DNA from: Trichocoleus desertorum ATA4-8-CV12
GTDB taxonomy: Bacteria > Cyanobacteriota > Cyanobacteriia > FACHB-46
Direction: 5' to 3'
Assembly: GCA_019358975.1 (NCBI GenBank)
Contig: JAHHIL010000022.1
Coordinates: 1-64,000, forward strand
DNA length: 64,000 bases
Notes under the pieces: model-generated
What the model was told of the DNA's origin: nothing
What the model saw: only the letters and a program-made list of their open reading frames with translations
The model's database searches: none
Program-made: the position numbers and the translations under genes
In this document: in pieces, positions 10,101 through 18,247 of the stretch
Position numbering within the stretch: position 1 is the first letter of the stretch
How the letters are laid out: each line of letters opens with the position of its first letter

Positions 10101-10861
10101 CGCTTCAACAATTCGCCATAGCTTTCATAACCGCTGCGGTAAGCTCCTGTCCGCTTGCCTCCTTGGAGAACCGCCTCGAAGTTATCCAGAATGAGCAGAC
10201 AACGCGAAGCACGCAACAGCTCTAGCAGGCGAGAGAGTTGACCACCCAGGCTCTCTGGTAGCTTGGTGTCTTGCTGAGCAGACAAAAACTTAATTAAGGT
10301 CGTGAGTAACTCTGTCAGTGGAGGGGCATCCCGCAGCGATCGCCAAATTAGATAATCAAATTCGCCCTGTAACTGCTCCCCCAGCTTCACAGACAAAGCC
10401 GTTTTACCCATTCCTCCCATCCCTAAAAGGGTGATGAGACGGCAACGGTCTTGCTGGACCCACTGTTTCAAAGTGCCGAGTTCACCGGAGCGGCCATAAA
10501 AAATCGACACATCGATCGCTTCTCCCCAATCTTGAGCCGGCAGGGAGGGGCTAGGAACATGAACCGAGGTGCTGGTATCTTTTGGGTCGTTGGCTGCAAG
10601 TTCTTGACGATTGACCTGCGATCGCTTCACCACTGCTTGGACGTTGAATTTTGTGACTCTCTCGCCTAAAGCATCCGAGAGGAGCTGCCACAACTTAGCG
10701 CCTGTGTCTTTGATGTAGCCTTGGTCATAACCAGATTCTTTAGCAATCTCTGCATACGACCATCCTTGCCAAGCTCGCTTAAAGACAGTCTCCTGCACCT
10801 TATTTAAGTAGCCTTGCTCTAAAATCTGCCCAACAATCGCTAATGCTTCCTCAGCCGTCAT
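7187..10861 (-). CDS. STAND-type NTPase: HTH + NB-ARC + 14 WD40 repeats
   Basis: A 1224-aa signalling ATPase. Residues 1-80 form a helical HTH-like N-terminus (QGWSYAEIAKESGY, YIKDTGAKLW) of the kind found on cyanobacterial vWA-MoxR-associated and NB-ARC proteins. The NB-ARC core follows, with Walker A GMGGMGKTAL near 147 and Walker B RCLLILDNFE. Next are winged-helix and helical segments and a short pentapeptide-like stretch (LKIRQAYLQDVNLHQVNFAQAEF). From about 580 to 1195 there are 14 WD40 repeats, each about 42 aa and ending in LWD/LWN then GH, enough for two seven-bladed propellers. ATG at 10861 (MTAEEALAIV) is preferred over the upstream in-frame start. By family logic the propellers sense a ligand and the NTPase oligomerises; the target is unknown. 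The gene lies convergent to and 9 bp from the SIS gene. Confidence 0.9.
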   Translation of the reverse strand: MTAEEALAIVGQILEQGYLNKVQETVFKRAWQGWSYAEIAKESGYDQGYIKDTGAKLWQLLSDALGERVTKFNVQAVVKRSQVNRQELAANDPKDTSTSVHVPSPSLPAQDWGEAIDVSIFYGRSGELGTLKQWVQQDRCRLITLLGMGGMGKTALSVKLGEQLQGEFDYLIWRSLRDAPPLTELLTTLIKFLSAQQDTKLPESLGGQLSRLLELLRASRCLLILDNFEAVLQGGKRTGAYRSGYESYGELLKRVGEISHQSCLVITSREKPQEIGALEGDLLLVRTLAVSGLEAIAGQEILLAKGLAGSNTEQNHLIEHYRGNPLALKIAATSIQDLFAGDIATFLDQGTGAFNGIATLLSQQFQRLSDIEIQVMYWLAINREPVSPAEISADMVPEISKLRLLETLESLKWRCLIDTARPNVGENGPVGFTQQPVVMEYVTEKLIEQVCEEIVTVSPRLLLSHVLMKAQAKEYIRESQMRVILKAVMERSLTALGSPQQLEQKLNQLLTNLQHQSPGFVGYGGGNLLNLFRQLETNLAGYDFSKLKIRQAYLQDVNLHQVNFAQAEFIDCAFAATFGGITSVNLDSQGQLLATSDTNGDIHIWRAVDGKQLTACKGHNSWVWAVAFNQDSRVLASCGQDHTVRLWDVETGQCLKTLHGHHSIVTAIAFAANSEYAEGGAAQILISSSADQTIRIWDIQSGDCLRVLEGHAACVWAVSVDASGQTLASAGEDQTIKLWAIATGECFQSFPAHSHWVKAVALSPDGQTVVSGSFDNTVKLWNASTGECLRTLQGHIGTVAAVAFSPNGEMVASGSYDQTVKLWSVPTGECLTTLQKHTNRVWSVAFHPEGHLLASGGDDHTARIWDISTGQCAKTIQGHSNSIYAIALSPDQQWLASGHEDQTLRLWNLNAAEFGEPPALAVSASSLANPPTKIFRGHTNRIFGVAFTPDGKTLVTGSLDRTLKLWNVQTGECLKTLQGHTSWVWATALSPDGKLVASGSYDHLVKLWDLSSGECLKTLVGHSSSVLSVAFSPDARWLASGGYEQMIQLWDVATGQCLRSLQAHANRVWSVAFSSDGQLLATGGDDFTIKLWNVATGECEKTLSGHTSPVLAILFHPGSNSLITGSADRTIKIWSLSSDECLNTLSGHQNWVWSLVFDAKRQVLWSGSQDETIKCWQLETGICAHTLQPPRPYEGMNITEVMGLTEAQKTTLMALGAVTQPLSQ

Positions 10862-11163
10862 TAACCTGCAACTCAAACTGTATTTGCGTAGATAAACGGT
10901 TATGGCACGCTAACTCGCGTCCTCAGCTTTGACGTACCCCTCAATAACCTTATCCGCAAATTTACGGCTTATCCGACTTTATCCGAACCTTTTTTGGCTT
11001 TTAACTGGGAGAAATCAAGGCTAATGCTGCTCAGCATGATACCTTGACCGCTACAGATTGACGGGATGTGGTTCTCCGCAAATACTGGAACAACCCTCAG
11101 TCAGACCCAAATAAGGCGATCGCTTCTCTTATATTTTTCCCAGTTTGATACTAGAAAAGGAGA
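10862..11163. other. Intergenic region, no gene seen
   Basis: This 302-bp stretch lies upstream of the STAND gene (minus strand) and downstream of the hydrolase (also minus). TTATCCG occurs three times within 36 bp (starting 10950, 10969 and 10979), a possible small operator cluster for the STAND promoter. No terminator with a T-run and no RNA gene were recognised. Confidence 0.4.
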
Positions 11164-12069
11164 CTACTGAGAAACCGTAACCTGTTCCTGCCTGGTTCGT
11201 ACCTGCTCAGTAAATTGTTGAATCGCTTGCAGATAGCGGCCCTCACCAATGGCGGCGACATCATTGTGTCCTGCGTCCTCTACCCATAAAAGTTGTTTGG
11301 GTTCTGGGGCTGCTTGGAATAAAGTGCGGCTCATTTCTGCGGGGACTGTCAAGTCCAAAGTGCCGTGGATAAACAACACGGGCATTTGCAGCGATCGCAC
11401 TTTCTCTAAAGAATTAAACTTCTGCAGCAGTAACAAATCAGTTGGAAATAGACCAAATCCACCTCGGACATCTACCATCCGTCTCATTGAGGTAAAAGTG
11501 CTCTCCACGATCAGCCCAGCCACTTCAGGCTGCTTCACCGCTAAGTCGATCGCGATCGCCCCCCCTAAGGAATGCCCATAGAGAAAAATCTGTTTAGGTG
11601 GAATTTGTCGTTCTTGAGTTAAGTAGTTCCACGCAGCCTGCGTATCCTCATAAACCTGCGCTTCGCTGGGAAAACTGCCTTGACTACGGCCATACCCTCG
11701 GTAGTCAAAGACAAAAACAGATAGCCCTAATTGATGAAAGCGTTGAGATTGAGAAACCGTAGCTCCTACATTCGCACCATTGCCATGCAAGTAAAAAATT
11801 ACGCCCTGCTCTAGACCTGCCGCTGGCATCCACCAGCCATGCAACTGCTCGACTTTGCCCTTAGGAGTCGCGATCGGTATCCAGACATCCTGATACGTGA
11901 GTTTTACAGAGGCAGGTGTGATGTCACTGACGGGAGCAGGAAAGAAGATAAAACGACTTTGCCGAAATAGCAGGAAGATGCAGGCCGCTAAGTAGGCGAT
12001 CGCCAACCCTCCTCCCAAGACCAATAGTAGCTTCAACAATAGTTTGAACAGCAGGACGAGAGTAGGCAT
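11164..12069 (-). CDS. Membrane-anchored alpha/beta hydrolase (BEM46-like)
   Basis: 301 aa. An N-terminal hydrophobic segment of about 30 residues (LLLKLLLVLGGGLAIAYLAA) acts as anchor or signal. The alpha/beta-hydrolase fold follows: oxyanion region YLHGNGANVG, nucleophile elbow GHSLGG (Ser), acid in HGTLDLTVP (Asp) and His in DAGHNDV. All three catalytic residues are present. The family includes esterases and peptidases of unknown substrate resembling the fission yeast Bem46 protein. The active domain probably faces the periplasm or lumen. Confidence 0.88.
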   Translation of the reverse strand: MPTLVLLFKLLLKLLLVLGGGLAIAYLAACIFLLFRQSRFIFFPAPVSDITPASVKLTYQDVWIPIATPKGKVEQLHGWWMPAAGLEQGVIFYLHGNGANVGATVSQSQRFHQLGLSVFVFDYRGYGRSQGSFPSEAQVYEDTQAAWNYLTQERQIPPKQIFLYGHSLGGAIAIDLAVKQPEVAGLIVESTFTSMRRMVDVRGGFGLFPTDLLLLQKFNSLEKVRSLQMPVLFIHGTLDLTVPAEMSRTLFQAAPEPKQLLWVEDAGHNDVAAIGEGRYLQAIQQFTEQVRTRQEQVTVSQ

Positions 12070-12154
12070 AGTTTTTCAGGTCGGAAGCAATCCTAGCGCT
12101 AGCCGTAACCCTGGCTGAAGTTACCAGCTAGCACGATTCACTGCGCCACTCTAG

Positions 12155-12424
12155 CTAAATGGAGCGCCGCTTGAACACAAAATAAGATCCTGCGGCGGCG
12201 GTTCCCAACAATAGGGTACTGCCTAAAGCCAGAGGTAGCGTTGTGTCAGGGCTGGATACAGTCTGGGTAACTGTTTCCTGAGCAGAAGATACAGTTTGAG
12301 TGACTGTTTCCTGGGCAGAGTGGACAGGGTCGTGATGAGCTTGGGCAGTAGGAGCCAGCAAATGACTCGCACCCACCAAAGCGAACGTGAGGGAGGAGAG
12401 CTGCCAAAATGAGCGTAGGTTCAT
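12155..12424 (-). CDS. Small secreted or membrane protein with internal duplication
   Basis: 89 aa. An N-terminal signal peptide (about 30 residues, ending AQA) is followed by two tandem copies of SAQETVTQTVS, then a C-terminal transmembrane helix (LPLALGSTLLLGTAAAGSYF) with a basic KRRS end. This signal/spacer/TM/basic-tail layout resembles a wall- or membrane-anchored small surface protein. No family is recognised. Expression is plausible: the ATG at 12424 is preceded by an AGGAAG-like ribosome site on the minus strand. Confidence 0.6.
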   Translation of the reverse strand: MNLRSFWQLSSLTFALVGASHLLAPTAQAHHDPVHSAQETVTQTVSSAQETVTQTVSSPDTTLPLALGSTLLLGTAAAGSYFVFKRRSI

Positions 12425-12544
12425 TACATCCTTCCTAAGAGTCTAGAGGTTCTGTCATCCCTGCAGGAAGACTGAAGGCATAATAACTAGACTCTCGCGG
12501 TTCTCTAATAAATCTTTAGAGAGAAAACAGAGTTCAGGAAGCTT

Positions 12545-12640
12545 GGAACTTAACCCCCTGCCCCTTCCCTACTAGGGAGGGGGAGCTAGATCTAAAGTCC
12601 CCTGCCTCATAGGAGAGAGGGGTTTGGGGAGTCAGTTTAA
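12545..12640. repeat. C/G-rich dispersed palindromic repeat
   Basis: The stretch has CCCCTGCCCCTTCCCTACTA followed by GGGAGGGGGAG, then CCCCTGCCTCATAGGAGAGAGGGG. Both halves can fold back. Such CCCT..AGGG units are dispersed repeats in many cyanobacterial genomes. It lies just beyond the 3' end of gatA, but no U-run follows on that strand, so it is not listed as a terminator. Confidence 0.45.
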
Positions 12641-12651
12641 CTGCGATCGCA

Positions 12652-14112
12652 TTAACCAAGCTGGGGCGTTTGCTCATGCCAAGGCGTGGATTGCTCATAA
12701 GCGTAGGCAACCTGGAACAAGATATCTTCCCGGAGCACATTACTAATCATTTGCAAGCCAATCGGCATACCGTTCTCATCAAAGCCGCAGGGAACGCTTA
12801 AGCCTGGTAAGCCAGCTAAGTTCACCGGAATGGTCATCAAGTCCGACAGATACATGCTTAAGGGATCAGCCGTTTTCTCGCCCGCCTTGAATGCCGTTGA
12901 AGGGGCAGTGGGACAGACCAACAGATCCACTTGTTCAAAGGCTCGCTCAAAGTCTTGCTTAATCAAAGTTCGAACTTTTTGCGCCTTCAGGTAATAAGCG
13001 TCGTAGTATCCGGCAGACAAAGCGTAGGTGCCAATCATAATTCGGCGTTTCACCTCAGCCCCAAATCCTTGAGCGCGGGTTTGGGTATACATTGCCAGAA
13101 TGTTGTCGGGATCTTCCGAGCGGAATCCATACTTCACGCCATCGTAGCGAGCCAAGTTAGCGGACGCTTCGGAGGGCGCAATGACGTAGTAAGTGGGCAA
13201 ACCGTAGCGGAAACTAGGACAAGAAATTACTTGAATTTCCGCACCCAAATCTTGAAGCTGTTGAATCGCTTTGGTGACTGCTGCTTCTACGACCGGATCA
13301 AGCCCTTCACCAAAGGTTTCTTGAATCACCCCAATTTTGCGCCGACCTCTGGGTTTGAGATCAGGCTTGAGGAATTTTGAGTAGTCTGGGATTTCTACGT
13401 TAAGGCTGGTTGAGTCTTTGGCATCGTAGCCCGCGATCGCCTGCAACAAAACTGCCGCATCTTCTACCGTTCGACCAAATGGCCCAATTTGATCGAGAGA
13501 AGAGGCATAGGCCACCAAACCATAGCGCGAAACTAAGCCATAAGTTGGCTTCAGGCCCACTACACCGCAGAAGGACGCGGGTTGCCGAATTGATCCTCCT
13601 GTATCTGATCCCAAAGCGACTACGCACTCTTTAGCCGCCACTGCTGCCGCCGAGCCACCAGACGAGCCACCAGGTACCCGTTCTAGATCCCAAGGATTTG
13701 CGGTGACTTGATAAGCAGAATTCTCGGTGGAGCTACCCATCGCAAACTCATCAAGATTGGTTTTACCCACCATTACGGCTCCAGCGGCAGCTAGCTTCTG
13801 GGTCACCGTTGACTCGTAGGGGGGCACAAAGTTTTCTAAAATGCGAGAACCGCAGGTTGTGGGAATGCCTTGGGTACAAAGATTGTCCTTAATTCCTACA
13901 GGGATACCTGCTAACAGGCCGATTTCCTCCCCTGCCGCAATTTTGGCATCGACTTGCCTTGCTTGCTCTAGCGCCCGGTCTGCCGTGACGCACAGAAAGC
14001 TATGCAATTTCGGCTCCAGGGCTTGAATGCGCTCTAGAGCGTCTTGAGTAATTTCCACAGCCGAGCGCTCTTTGCTGACAAGCTGTTGATGCAACTCGCG
14101 GATGGATGCCAT
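12652..14112 (-). CDS. gatA: Aspartyl/glutamyl-tRNA(Asn/Gln) amidotransferase subunit A
   Basis: Amidase subunit of GatCAB, which converts Glu-tRNA(Gln) to Gln-tRNA(Gln) using glutamine. The 486 aa are the usual GatA length. The amidase-signature Lys lies in [14 protein letters not shown], and the Ser-cis-Ser/Ser motif in [13 protein letters not shown] and [19 protein letters not shown] at 14112 ([10 protein letters not shown]) is chosen over the ATG 30 bp upstream because family members start there. gatB and gatC are not adjacent, which is common in cyanobacteria. Confidence 0.97.
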   Translation of the reverse strand: MASIRELHQQLVSKERSAVEITQDALERIQALEPKLHSFLCVTADRALEQARQVDAKIAAGEEIGLLAGIPVGIKDNLCTQGIPTTCGSRILENFVPPYESTVTQKLAAAGAVMVGKTNLDEFAMGSSTENSAYQVTANPWDLERVPGGSSGGSAAAVAAKECVVALGSDTGGSIRQPASFCGVVGLKPTYGLVSRYGLVAYASSLDQIGPFGRTVEDAAVLLQAIAGYDAKDSTSLNVEIPDYSKFLKPDLKPRGRRKIGVIQETFGEGLDPVVEAAVTKAIQQLQDLGAEIQVISCPSFRYGLPTYYVIAPSEASANLARYDGVKYGFRSEDPDNILAMYTQTRAQGFGAEVKRRIMIGTYALSAGYYDAYYLKAQKVRTLIKQDFERAFEQVDLLVCPTAPSTAFKAGEKTADPLSMYLSDLMTIPVNLAGLPGLSVPCGFDENGMPIGLQMISNVLREDILFQVAYAYEQSTPWHEQTPQLG

Positions 14113-14237
14113 GCAGCGACCTCTTCCTGACTCAAAGTCCAAAACTTTAGTATACGTTTCTGCAAATACACCTTATCTGTTTAACCGAATAAAGTTCTGG
14201 TCAGTCACTATGAAAGTTGAGAAGTTAAGGGTTTAAG

Positions 14238-15098
14238 ATGCAATCCCAAAATTCAAGTTGCGATCGCGCTACTCAAGCTGTACGTCTACATGTTCAGAGA
14301 CAGGGGGAAGGGTTTCCGATTCTTTGTCTGCATGGACATCCGGGATCGGGCAGTAGTTTATCGGTCTTTACCAATCATTTATCGCAGCGTTTCCAGACGA
14401 TCGCGCCTGATTTACGCGGTTATGGCAACAGCCCTGCCCAGCAAGCCTTTGAGATGGAAGATCATCTGCTGGATCTAGAAGCAGTGCTCGATCGCTATCA
14501 AATTTCGCGTTGCTTAGTTTTAGGCTGGTCGCTGGGCGGAATTTTGGCGATGGAACTGGCCCTAAAATTTCCCGAACGAGTCAGTGGCTTAGTCTTGGTC
14601 GCAACTGCGGCTCGGCCACGTGGCAACCACCCACCGATTACTTGGCAGGATAACTTTTATACAGGGCTGGCCTCAATCGTCAATCGCCTTTCCCCTGGTT
14701 GGCAGTGGAATATTGAGGCGTTTGGCAAGCGATCGCTCTACCGCTACCTAATTCAGCAGCACACCGCGATCGCTTACCAATATCTAGCGGATGAAGCTCT
14801 CGTGGCTTACCTAAAAACTTCACGAGAAGCTACCCAAGCTCTGACAACCGCTTTGAGAAAAGACTATAACCGCTTGGCAGATCTCTCGCAAATTACTTGC
14901 CCCAGCTTAGTGCTAGCGGGTGCCGAAGACCGCCACATTACAGCCCAATCGAGTTGGGAAACGGCTCAGCACCTCCAGCACAGCCAATGGCATTGCTACC
15001 CGAATACGGCTCACCTCTTTCCGTGGGAAATCCCCGATCAAGTCCTGAAAGATATTGATCGGTGGTTGGCTCTCCATCCAGAAGTGGTGACAACTTAG
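14238..15098 (+). CDS. Alpha/beta-fold hydrolase
   Basis: A soluble 286-aa hydrolase. It has the oxyanion loop LHGHPGSGSS, DLRGYGNSP, the nucleophile elbow GWSLGG (Ser near 97), Asp in AGAEDRHI and His in NTAHLFPWE. This order is typical of the epoxide-hydrolase/haloperoxidase-like esterase group, and the catalytic triad is intact. There is no signal peptide. It is monocistronic, divergent from gatA. Substrate unknown. Confidence 0.88.
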   Translation: MQSQNSSCDRATQAVRLHVQRQGEGFPILCLHGHPGSGSSLSVFTNHLSQRFQTIAPDLRGYGNSPAQQAFEMEDHLLDLEAVLDRYQISRCLVLGWSLGGILAMELALKFPERVSGLVLVATAARPRGNHPPITWQDNFYTGLASIVNRLSPGWQWNIEAFGKRSLYRYLIQQHTAIAYQYLADEALVAYLKTSREATQALTTALRKDYNRLADLSQITCPSLVLAGAEDRHITAQSSWETAQHLQHSQWHCYPNTAHLFPWEIPDQVLKDIDRWLALHPEVVTT

Positions 15099-15169
15099 GT
15101 TTTCTTCTTAGCTAACCTCAAGGGTAGCCACAGGTTTAAAGACAATCTTGAGCGTGACGACTCACACTA

Positions 15170-15454
15170 CTAAAATTGACCGCTAAGAATCCGAGACTTT
15201 CCCAGAGGGAGTTTTACCTCCAAGTCATCCGAGATTGTCAGGTCGGCAGGGGGCTTGCAGCGCTTTACCGTAACTCGAATTCCTTGAGCACCTTCTTGCT
15301 CCAAATCTTCAACGTAACCAGATTTGGCAGCTTGAGCCTCTTGAGAGCTGAGGAATGGCCCAAAATAGTAAGTACACCGAGGTCTGTCGGTTACTATCTC
15401 AACCCAAAAAGCGAGCCCAAGAGTCTCGAGAAGACTGATCAAAACTTCTTTCAT
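15170..15454 (-). CDS. DUF1816-domain protein
   Basis: 94 aa. The core WVEIVTDRPRCTYYFGPF, then a SQEAQAAKSGYVEDLEQEGA stretch and IRVTVKRCKP, matches the cyanobacterial DUF1816 family. Members are small soluble proteins of unknown function, sometimes near phycobilisome or CpcD-like linker genes. The stop is at 15170; the gene ends convergent with the upstream hydrolase, 71 bp apart. No other domain is visible. Confidence 0.8.
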   Translation of the reverse strand: MKEVLISLLETLGLAFWVEIVTDRPRCTYYFGPFLSSQEAQAAKSGYVEDLEQEGAQGIRVTVKRCKPPADLTISDDLEVKLPLGKSRILSGQF

Positions 15455-15522
15455 GATTCTTTTTCTTTGCCGATTACCAACGTTTTACGGAGTGCTACGC
15501 GGGCTTCTACCATCGTTATTAT

Positions 15523-17004
15523 TCACACTTTGTTATACTCTGTGGCATTTCTTTTTTCAATTCCTTCTTTACTAGGCAAATTCGCGAAATCGAAGGAATT
15601 TCCATGCCGCTGTCGGTAAATTTCATAGAGCACCATGCCTGCGGCCACAGAAGCATTGAGGCTGGGAGTCTTTCCAGCTAGGGGAATTGAGACTAAAACA
15701 TCACAACACCGCTGCACCGCCAAACTTAAACCTTCCCCTTCTGAACCGATGACCAACACGATCGGGCCAGAAAACTTCACGGCTGGGATAGGTTGGCTAG
15801 CTTCAGCAGCAGTGCCATAAATCCAGAATTCCGCAGTTTTAAGTTCTTCTAGAGCACGGGCAAGATTCACTACCCTAGAAACTGGAAATGTTTCTAAAGC
15901 GCCTGCTGCTACTTTCTTCACCGTTGATGTGATTCCCGAAGCTCGGCGTTGCGGGATCACTAAGCCTTGGGCTCCTAAGGCTTCTGCCGTCCGAATAATG
16001 GCTCCCAAATTGTGCGGGTCTGTAATGCCATCGGCTACAACCAACAATGGTTGAGTCGTTGCAGCTTTGGCTCGGTCGATCAAATCTCCTAATTCTACAT
16101 ACTCATAAGGTGCTACCTGGGCAACTACACCTTGATGATTTGCCCCCGGAACTAGGTAGCTGAGGCGTTGTGGCTCTACTTCATCAATAACGGTGCCATT
16201 GGCTTTGGCTTGCAGTAGGACTGTATGAAAACGGGGGTCGTAGCGCAATCGGGGAGTAATCCAAATCCGATTGAGTGGGCGTTGGTTTTCAAGTGCTGCC
16301 AACACTGGGTGCCGACCATAGATCAAGTCGTTCTCTTCCGACTCAGTATCAGGTCTGGTCGAGGTCTCGCTAGTGCCCCGCTCGCGCCCTTCAAAGCTGC
16401 GATCGCGTCCTCCAAAGTTGCGCTCACGCCCTTCAAAGCTGCGATCGCGGCTCTCAAAGTTGCGCTCACGTCCTTCGCTGCGATCGCGGCTCTCAAAGCT
16501 ACGTCCACCACGGCTCTCATTGCGATCGCGGCTCTCATTCCGATCGGGCCTTTCCTTCCGCTCACCGCTTGCAAAATTCCGATCGCGACCCTCTGTGCCT
16601 CGATTGCGATCTCCAAAGTTGCGATCGGGTCTTTCCTTCCGCTCACCACTTGCAAAATTACGATCGGGTCTCTCACTCCGTTGGGGTCTTTCACCGCGAT
16701 CGCGGCTTTCAAAGTTGCGGTTAGGCTGATCTGAACGTTGCCGAGGCGGTTTAAAGTCTCCACCTACGGAGGGTCTTGCTCTGGGTTCTGATTTATCCGG
16801 GCCTCTGCGATCGGAGTCTTTCCCGACAGGGCGATCGCTAGCTGGTTTTGCACGCAAACGGGGACTCTGGCTGCGGGAGGCATCCTTAGGGGTCGGTCGG
16901 CGGCTCCTCTCTCCTGGCTTGTCTCTTGAGGGGCCTTGAGACTGGGAACCTTTGCCCTCCTCGGCTCTACCTCGGTCTTTAGAGTAATTCTTCTTAGCAG
17001 CCAT
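15523..17004 (-). CDS. rlmB: 23S rRNA 2'-O-ribose methyltransferase (RlmB/TrmH family) with long Arg-rich N-terminus
   Basis: The C-terminal about 260 residues form a SpoU/TrmH (SPOUT) methyltransferase. It has a substrate-binding domain ([12 protein letters not shown]), motif 1 in [20 protein letters not shown], motif 2 in [13 protein letters not shown] and motif 3 in [21 protein letters not shown]. It is expected to 2'-O-methylate G2251-equivalent 23S rRNA. The first about 225 residues are low complexity, built from RDR, ERN, NFES and RPDRNF units, strongly basic and probably disordered, like RGG-type RNA-binding tails. GCGATCGC recurs in frame there and encodes R-D-R. It lies 91 bp downstream of mrnC on the same strand, the same pair as in Firmicutes. 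Confidence 0.92.
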   Translation of the reverse strand: MAAKKNYSKDRGRAEEGKGSQSQGPSRDKPGERSRRPTPKDASRSQSPRLRAKPASDRPVGKDSDRRGPDKSEPRARPSVGGDFKPPRQRSDQPNRNFESRDRGERPQRSERPDRNFASGERKERPDRNFGDRNRGTEGRDRNFASGERKERPDRNESRDRNESRGGRSFESRDRSEGRERNFESRDRSFEGRERNFGGRDRSFEGRERGTSETSTRPDTESEENDLIYGRHPVLAALENQRPLNRIWITPRLRYDPRFHTVLLQAKANGTVIDEVEPQRLSYLVPGANHQGVVAQVAPYEYVELGDLIDRAKAATTQPLLVVADGITDPHNLGAIIRTAEALGAQGLVIPQRRASGITSTVKKVAAGALETFPVSRVVNLARALEELKTAEFWIYGTAAEASQPIPAVKFSGPIVLVIGSEGEGLSLAVQRCCDVLVSIPLAGKTPSLNASVAAGMVLYEIYRQRHGNSFDFANLPSKEGIEKRNATEYNKV

Positions 17005-17095
17005 ATTATTCTCTCAATAATTTGAAAATTTATATTCCGGAGCTTTACTTTAAAGTTCCCCTAGGTCTGGGCTCATTATCTTGACCGCTGGGGAG

Positions 17096-17569
17096 CTACT
17101 CCTCTAGCGTTGGGTCTAGTTTCAATTGAGCCAGCAAGTAAGCCAAGCGTTGAGGATTAGTGAGATACAAATAGCCCATTAACGCTTCTAAACTGGTTGC
17201 TTGCTGATAAATTCCTGGATCAACTCGCTTAGGTCGTCCAGAAGCAGCGTTACGTCCTCGCCGCAGGATTTCTAACTCTTCGCTGGTCAGCAAAGCCTCT
17301 AGCGATCGCAGATGTTGAGCCTGGCTTTCTGCTCTGACCTGTGCCACGACTCGATGATGATAGCTTTGTAAGCGCTGCGGAGGGACAAGATACAGAGCGC
17401 GAATATACAGTTCGTAAACTGCATCTCCTAAATAGGCCAACGCCCCAGGAGAAATGCTTTTCATTTGTGCGGCTGACAGTGCAATAACGGGCAGAAGGTT
17501 AACTGGGCTAGCCATGTCTTGAGCTGCCTGAGCATCCAAAATTTCTAAGCAATCTTTTTCTGCTTTCAC
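17096..17569 (-). CDS. mrnC: Mini-ribonuclease III
   Basis: 157 aa. It is a single RNase III catalytic domain without dsRNA-binding domain, the hallmark of Mini-III, which matures 23S rRNA ends. Visible motifs are LAYLGDAVYELYIR (signature helix with catalytic Asp and Glu), EILRRGRNA and TSLEALMGYLYL (second acidic cluster). It sits directly upstream of rlmB on the same strand, as in Bacillus, which supports a shared role in 23S rRNA processing. Confidence 0.93.
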   Translation of the reverse strand: MKAEKDCLEILDAQAAQDMASPVNLLPVIALSAAQMKSISPGALAYLGDAVYELYIRALYLVPPQRLQSYHHRVVAQVRAESQAQHLRSLEALLTSEELEILRRGRNAASGRPKRVDPGIYQQATSLEALMGYLYLTNPQRLAYLLAQLKLDPTLEE

Positions 17570-17669
17570 AGACAGCTTCTACCTTGTCAGTTAGATTCTA
17601 CGGAAGCGTTATCTCCCATCATAAGTCTCATCAGTGAGTCTGTTGATCCGCTGTAGCACTGTCAATTTT

Positions 17670-17722
17670 TCAGAATGACAAGTTCTCAGAATGACAAGCT
17701 ATCCAGTTAAGTCTGGATAGCT
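17670..17722. repeat. Direct repeat plus 10-bp perfect hairpin between mrnC and STAS gene
   Basis: TCAGAATGACAAG occurs at 17670-17682 and again at 17686-17698 (16-bp period). The second copy runs into a perfect hairpin: AGCTATCCAG at 17697-17706, a 6-nt loop and its complement at 17713-17722. It lies 24 bp beyond the STAS stop codon. It may protect or end that transcript, although no U-run follows on the minus strand. Confidence 0.55.
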
Positions 17723-17746
17723 TGGTGGCATAACTTTCTGCATGAG

Positions 17747-18115
17747 TCAAGCTGACTTGACGTTCTCTAAGGCGACATCAACTGAAGGTTGCAGAGCCAA
17801 AAACTGTTCTAGACGAACTAGCTTCACAGTTTGGGTCACCCTAGGATTGGTGACAATCTGCAAGGTACCTTCGGTGGATTGTGCCTTTTTGGCTATCTGC
17901 ACCAAAGCGCCCAGTCCAGAACTATCGACAAAATCAATCTGGGAAAGATCCAAAATGATATGCTTTGGGCCTTCCTCAACGCACTTCGTGAGCACCTTAC
18001 GAAAGGTAGGCTCAGAAAAGGCATCTAATAAGCCCGTCAAACGGAAAAGTTGGCAATTATCTCTGACTTCGCGTGTGCCTCTAAGGCTAACAGTCAGGGT
18101 GAGTGGCTCAGGAAT
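17747..18115 (-). CDS. STAS-domain anti-sigma factor antagonist, probable ATT start
   Basis: 122 aa from the proposed start. The STAS core is clear: LFRLTGLLDAFSEPTF, then HIILDLSQIDFVDSSGLGAL with the Ser that is phosphorylated in SpoIIAA-type antagonists, then QIVTNPRVTQTVKLVRLEQF. The frame continues upstream of the TTG at 18040 through EPLTLTVSLRGTREVRDNCQ, which is folded STAS sequence (first beta strands). It stops at a TAG at 18125-18127. The only plausible start in the extra stretch is ATT at 18113-18115, 5 nt after a perfect AGGAGG. Starting at TTG would cut off the first beta strand. Probable role: partner switching with an anti-sigma/HATPase kinase not seen here. Confidence 0.85.
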   Translation of the reverse strand: MPEPLTLTVSLRGTREVRDNCQLFRLTGLLDAFSEPTFRKVLTKCVEEGPKHIILDLSQIDFVDSSGLGALVQIAKKAQSTEGTLQIVTNPRVTQTVKLVRLEQFLALQPSVDVALENVKSA

Positions 18116-18126
18116 AAATCCCTCCT
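18116..18126 (-). promoter_or_regulatory. Strong Shine-Dalgarno that fixes the STAS gene start at ATT
   Basis: On the minus strand AGGAGG (18126-18121) is followed by GATTT and then ATT CCT GAG. The 5-nt spacing is ideal for initiation at ATT. An in-frame TAG overlaps the ribosome site, so translation cannot start further upstream. ATT is a rare initiator, best known from infC. Confidence 0.65.
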
Positions 18127-18247
18127 ACACAAAAAATGTCCACAATTTGAGGCTCCAGTATACACTTTAGCCAGTTTTAAGGACAACTCATGCCAGTATA
18201 ATTCTTAGCCCCATGCTTGTAACCTCAATTTTGTGACTTTAAGCTCT

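Noticed and set aside
16225-16763. ORFs on both strands over the rlmB Arg-rich repeat
   Set aside because: They are shadows of HIP1-containing repeats in rlmB; no ribosome site and no homology pattern.
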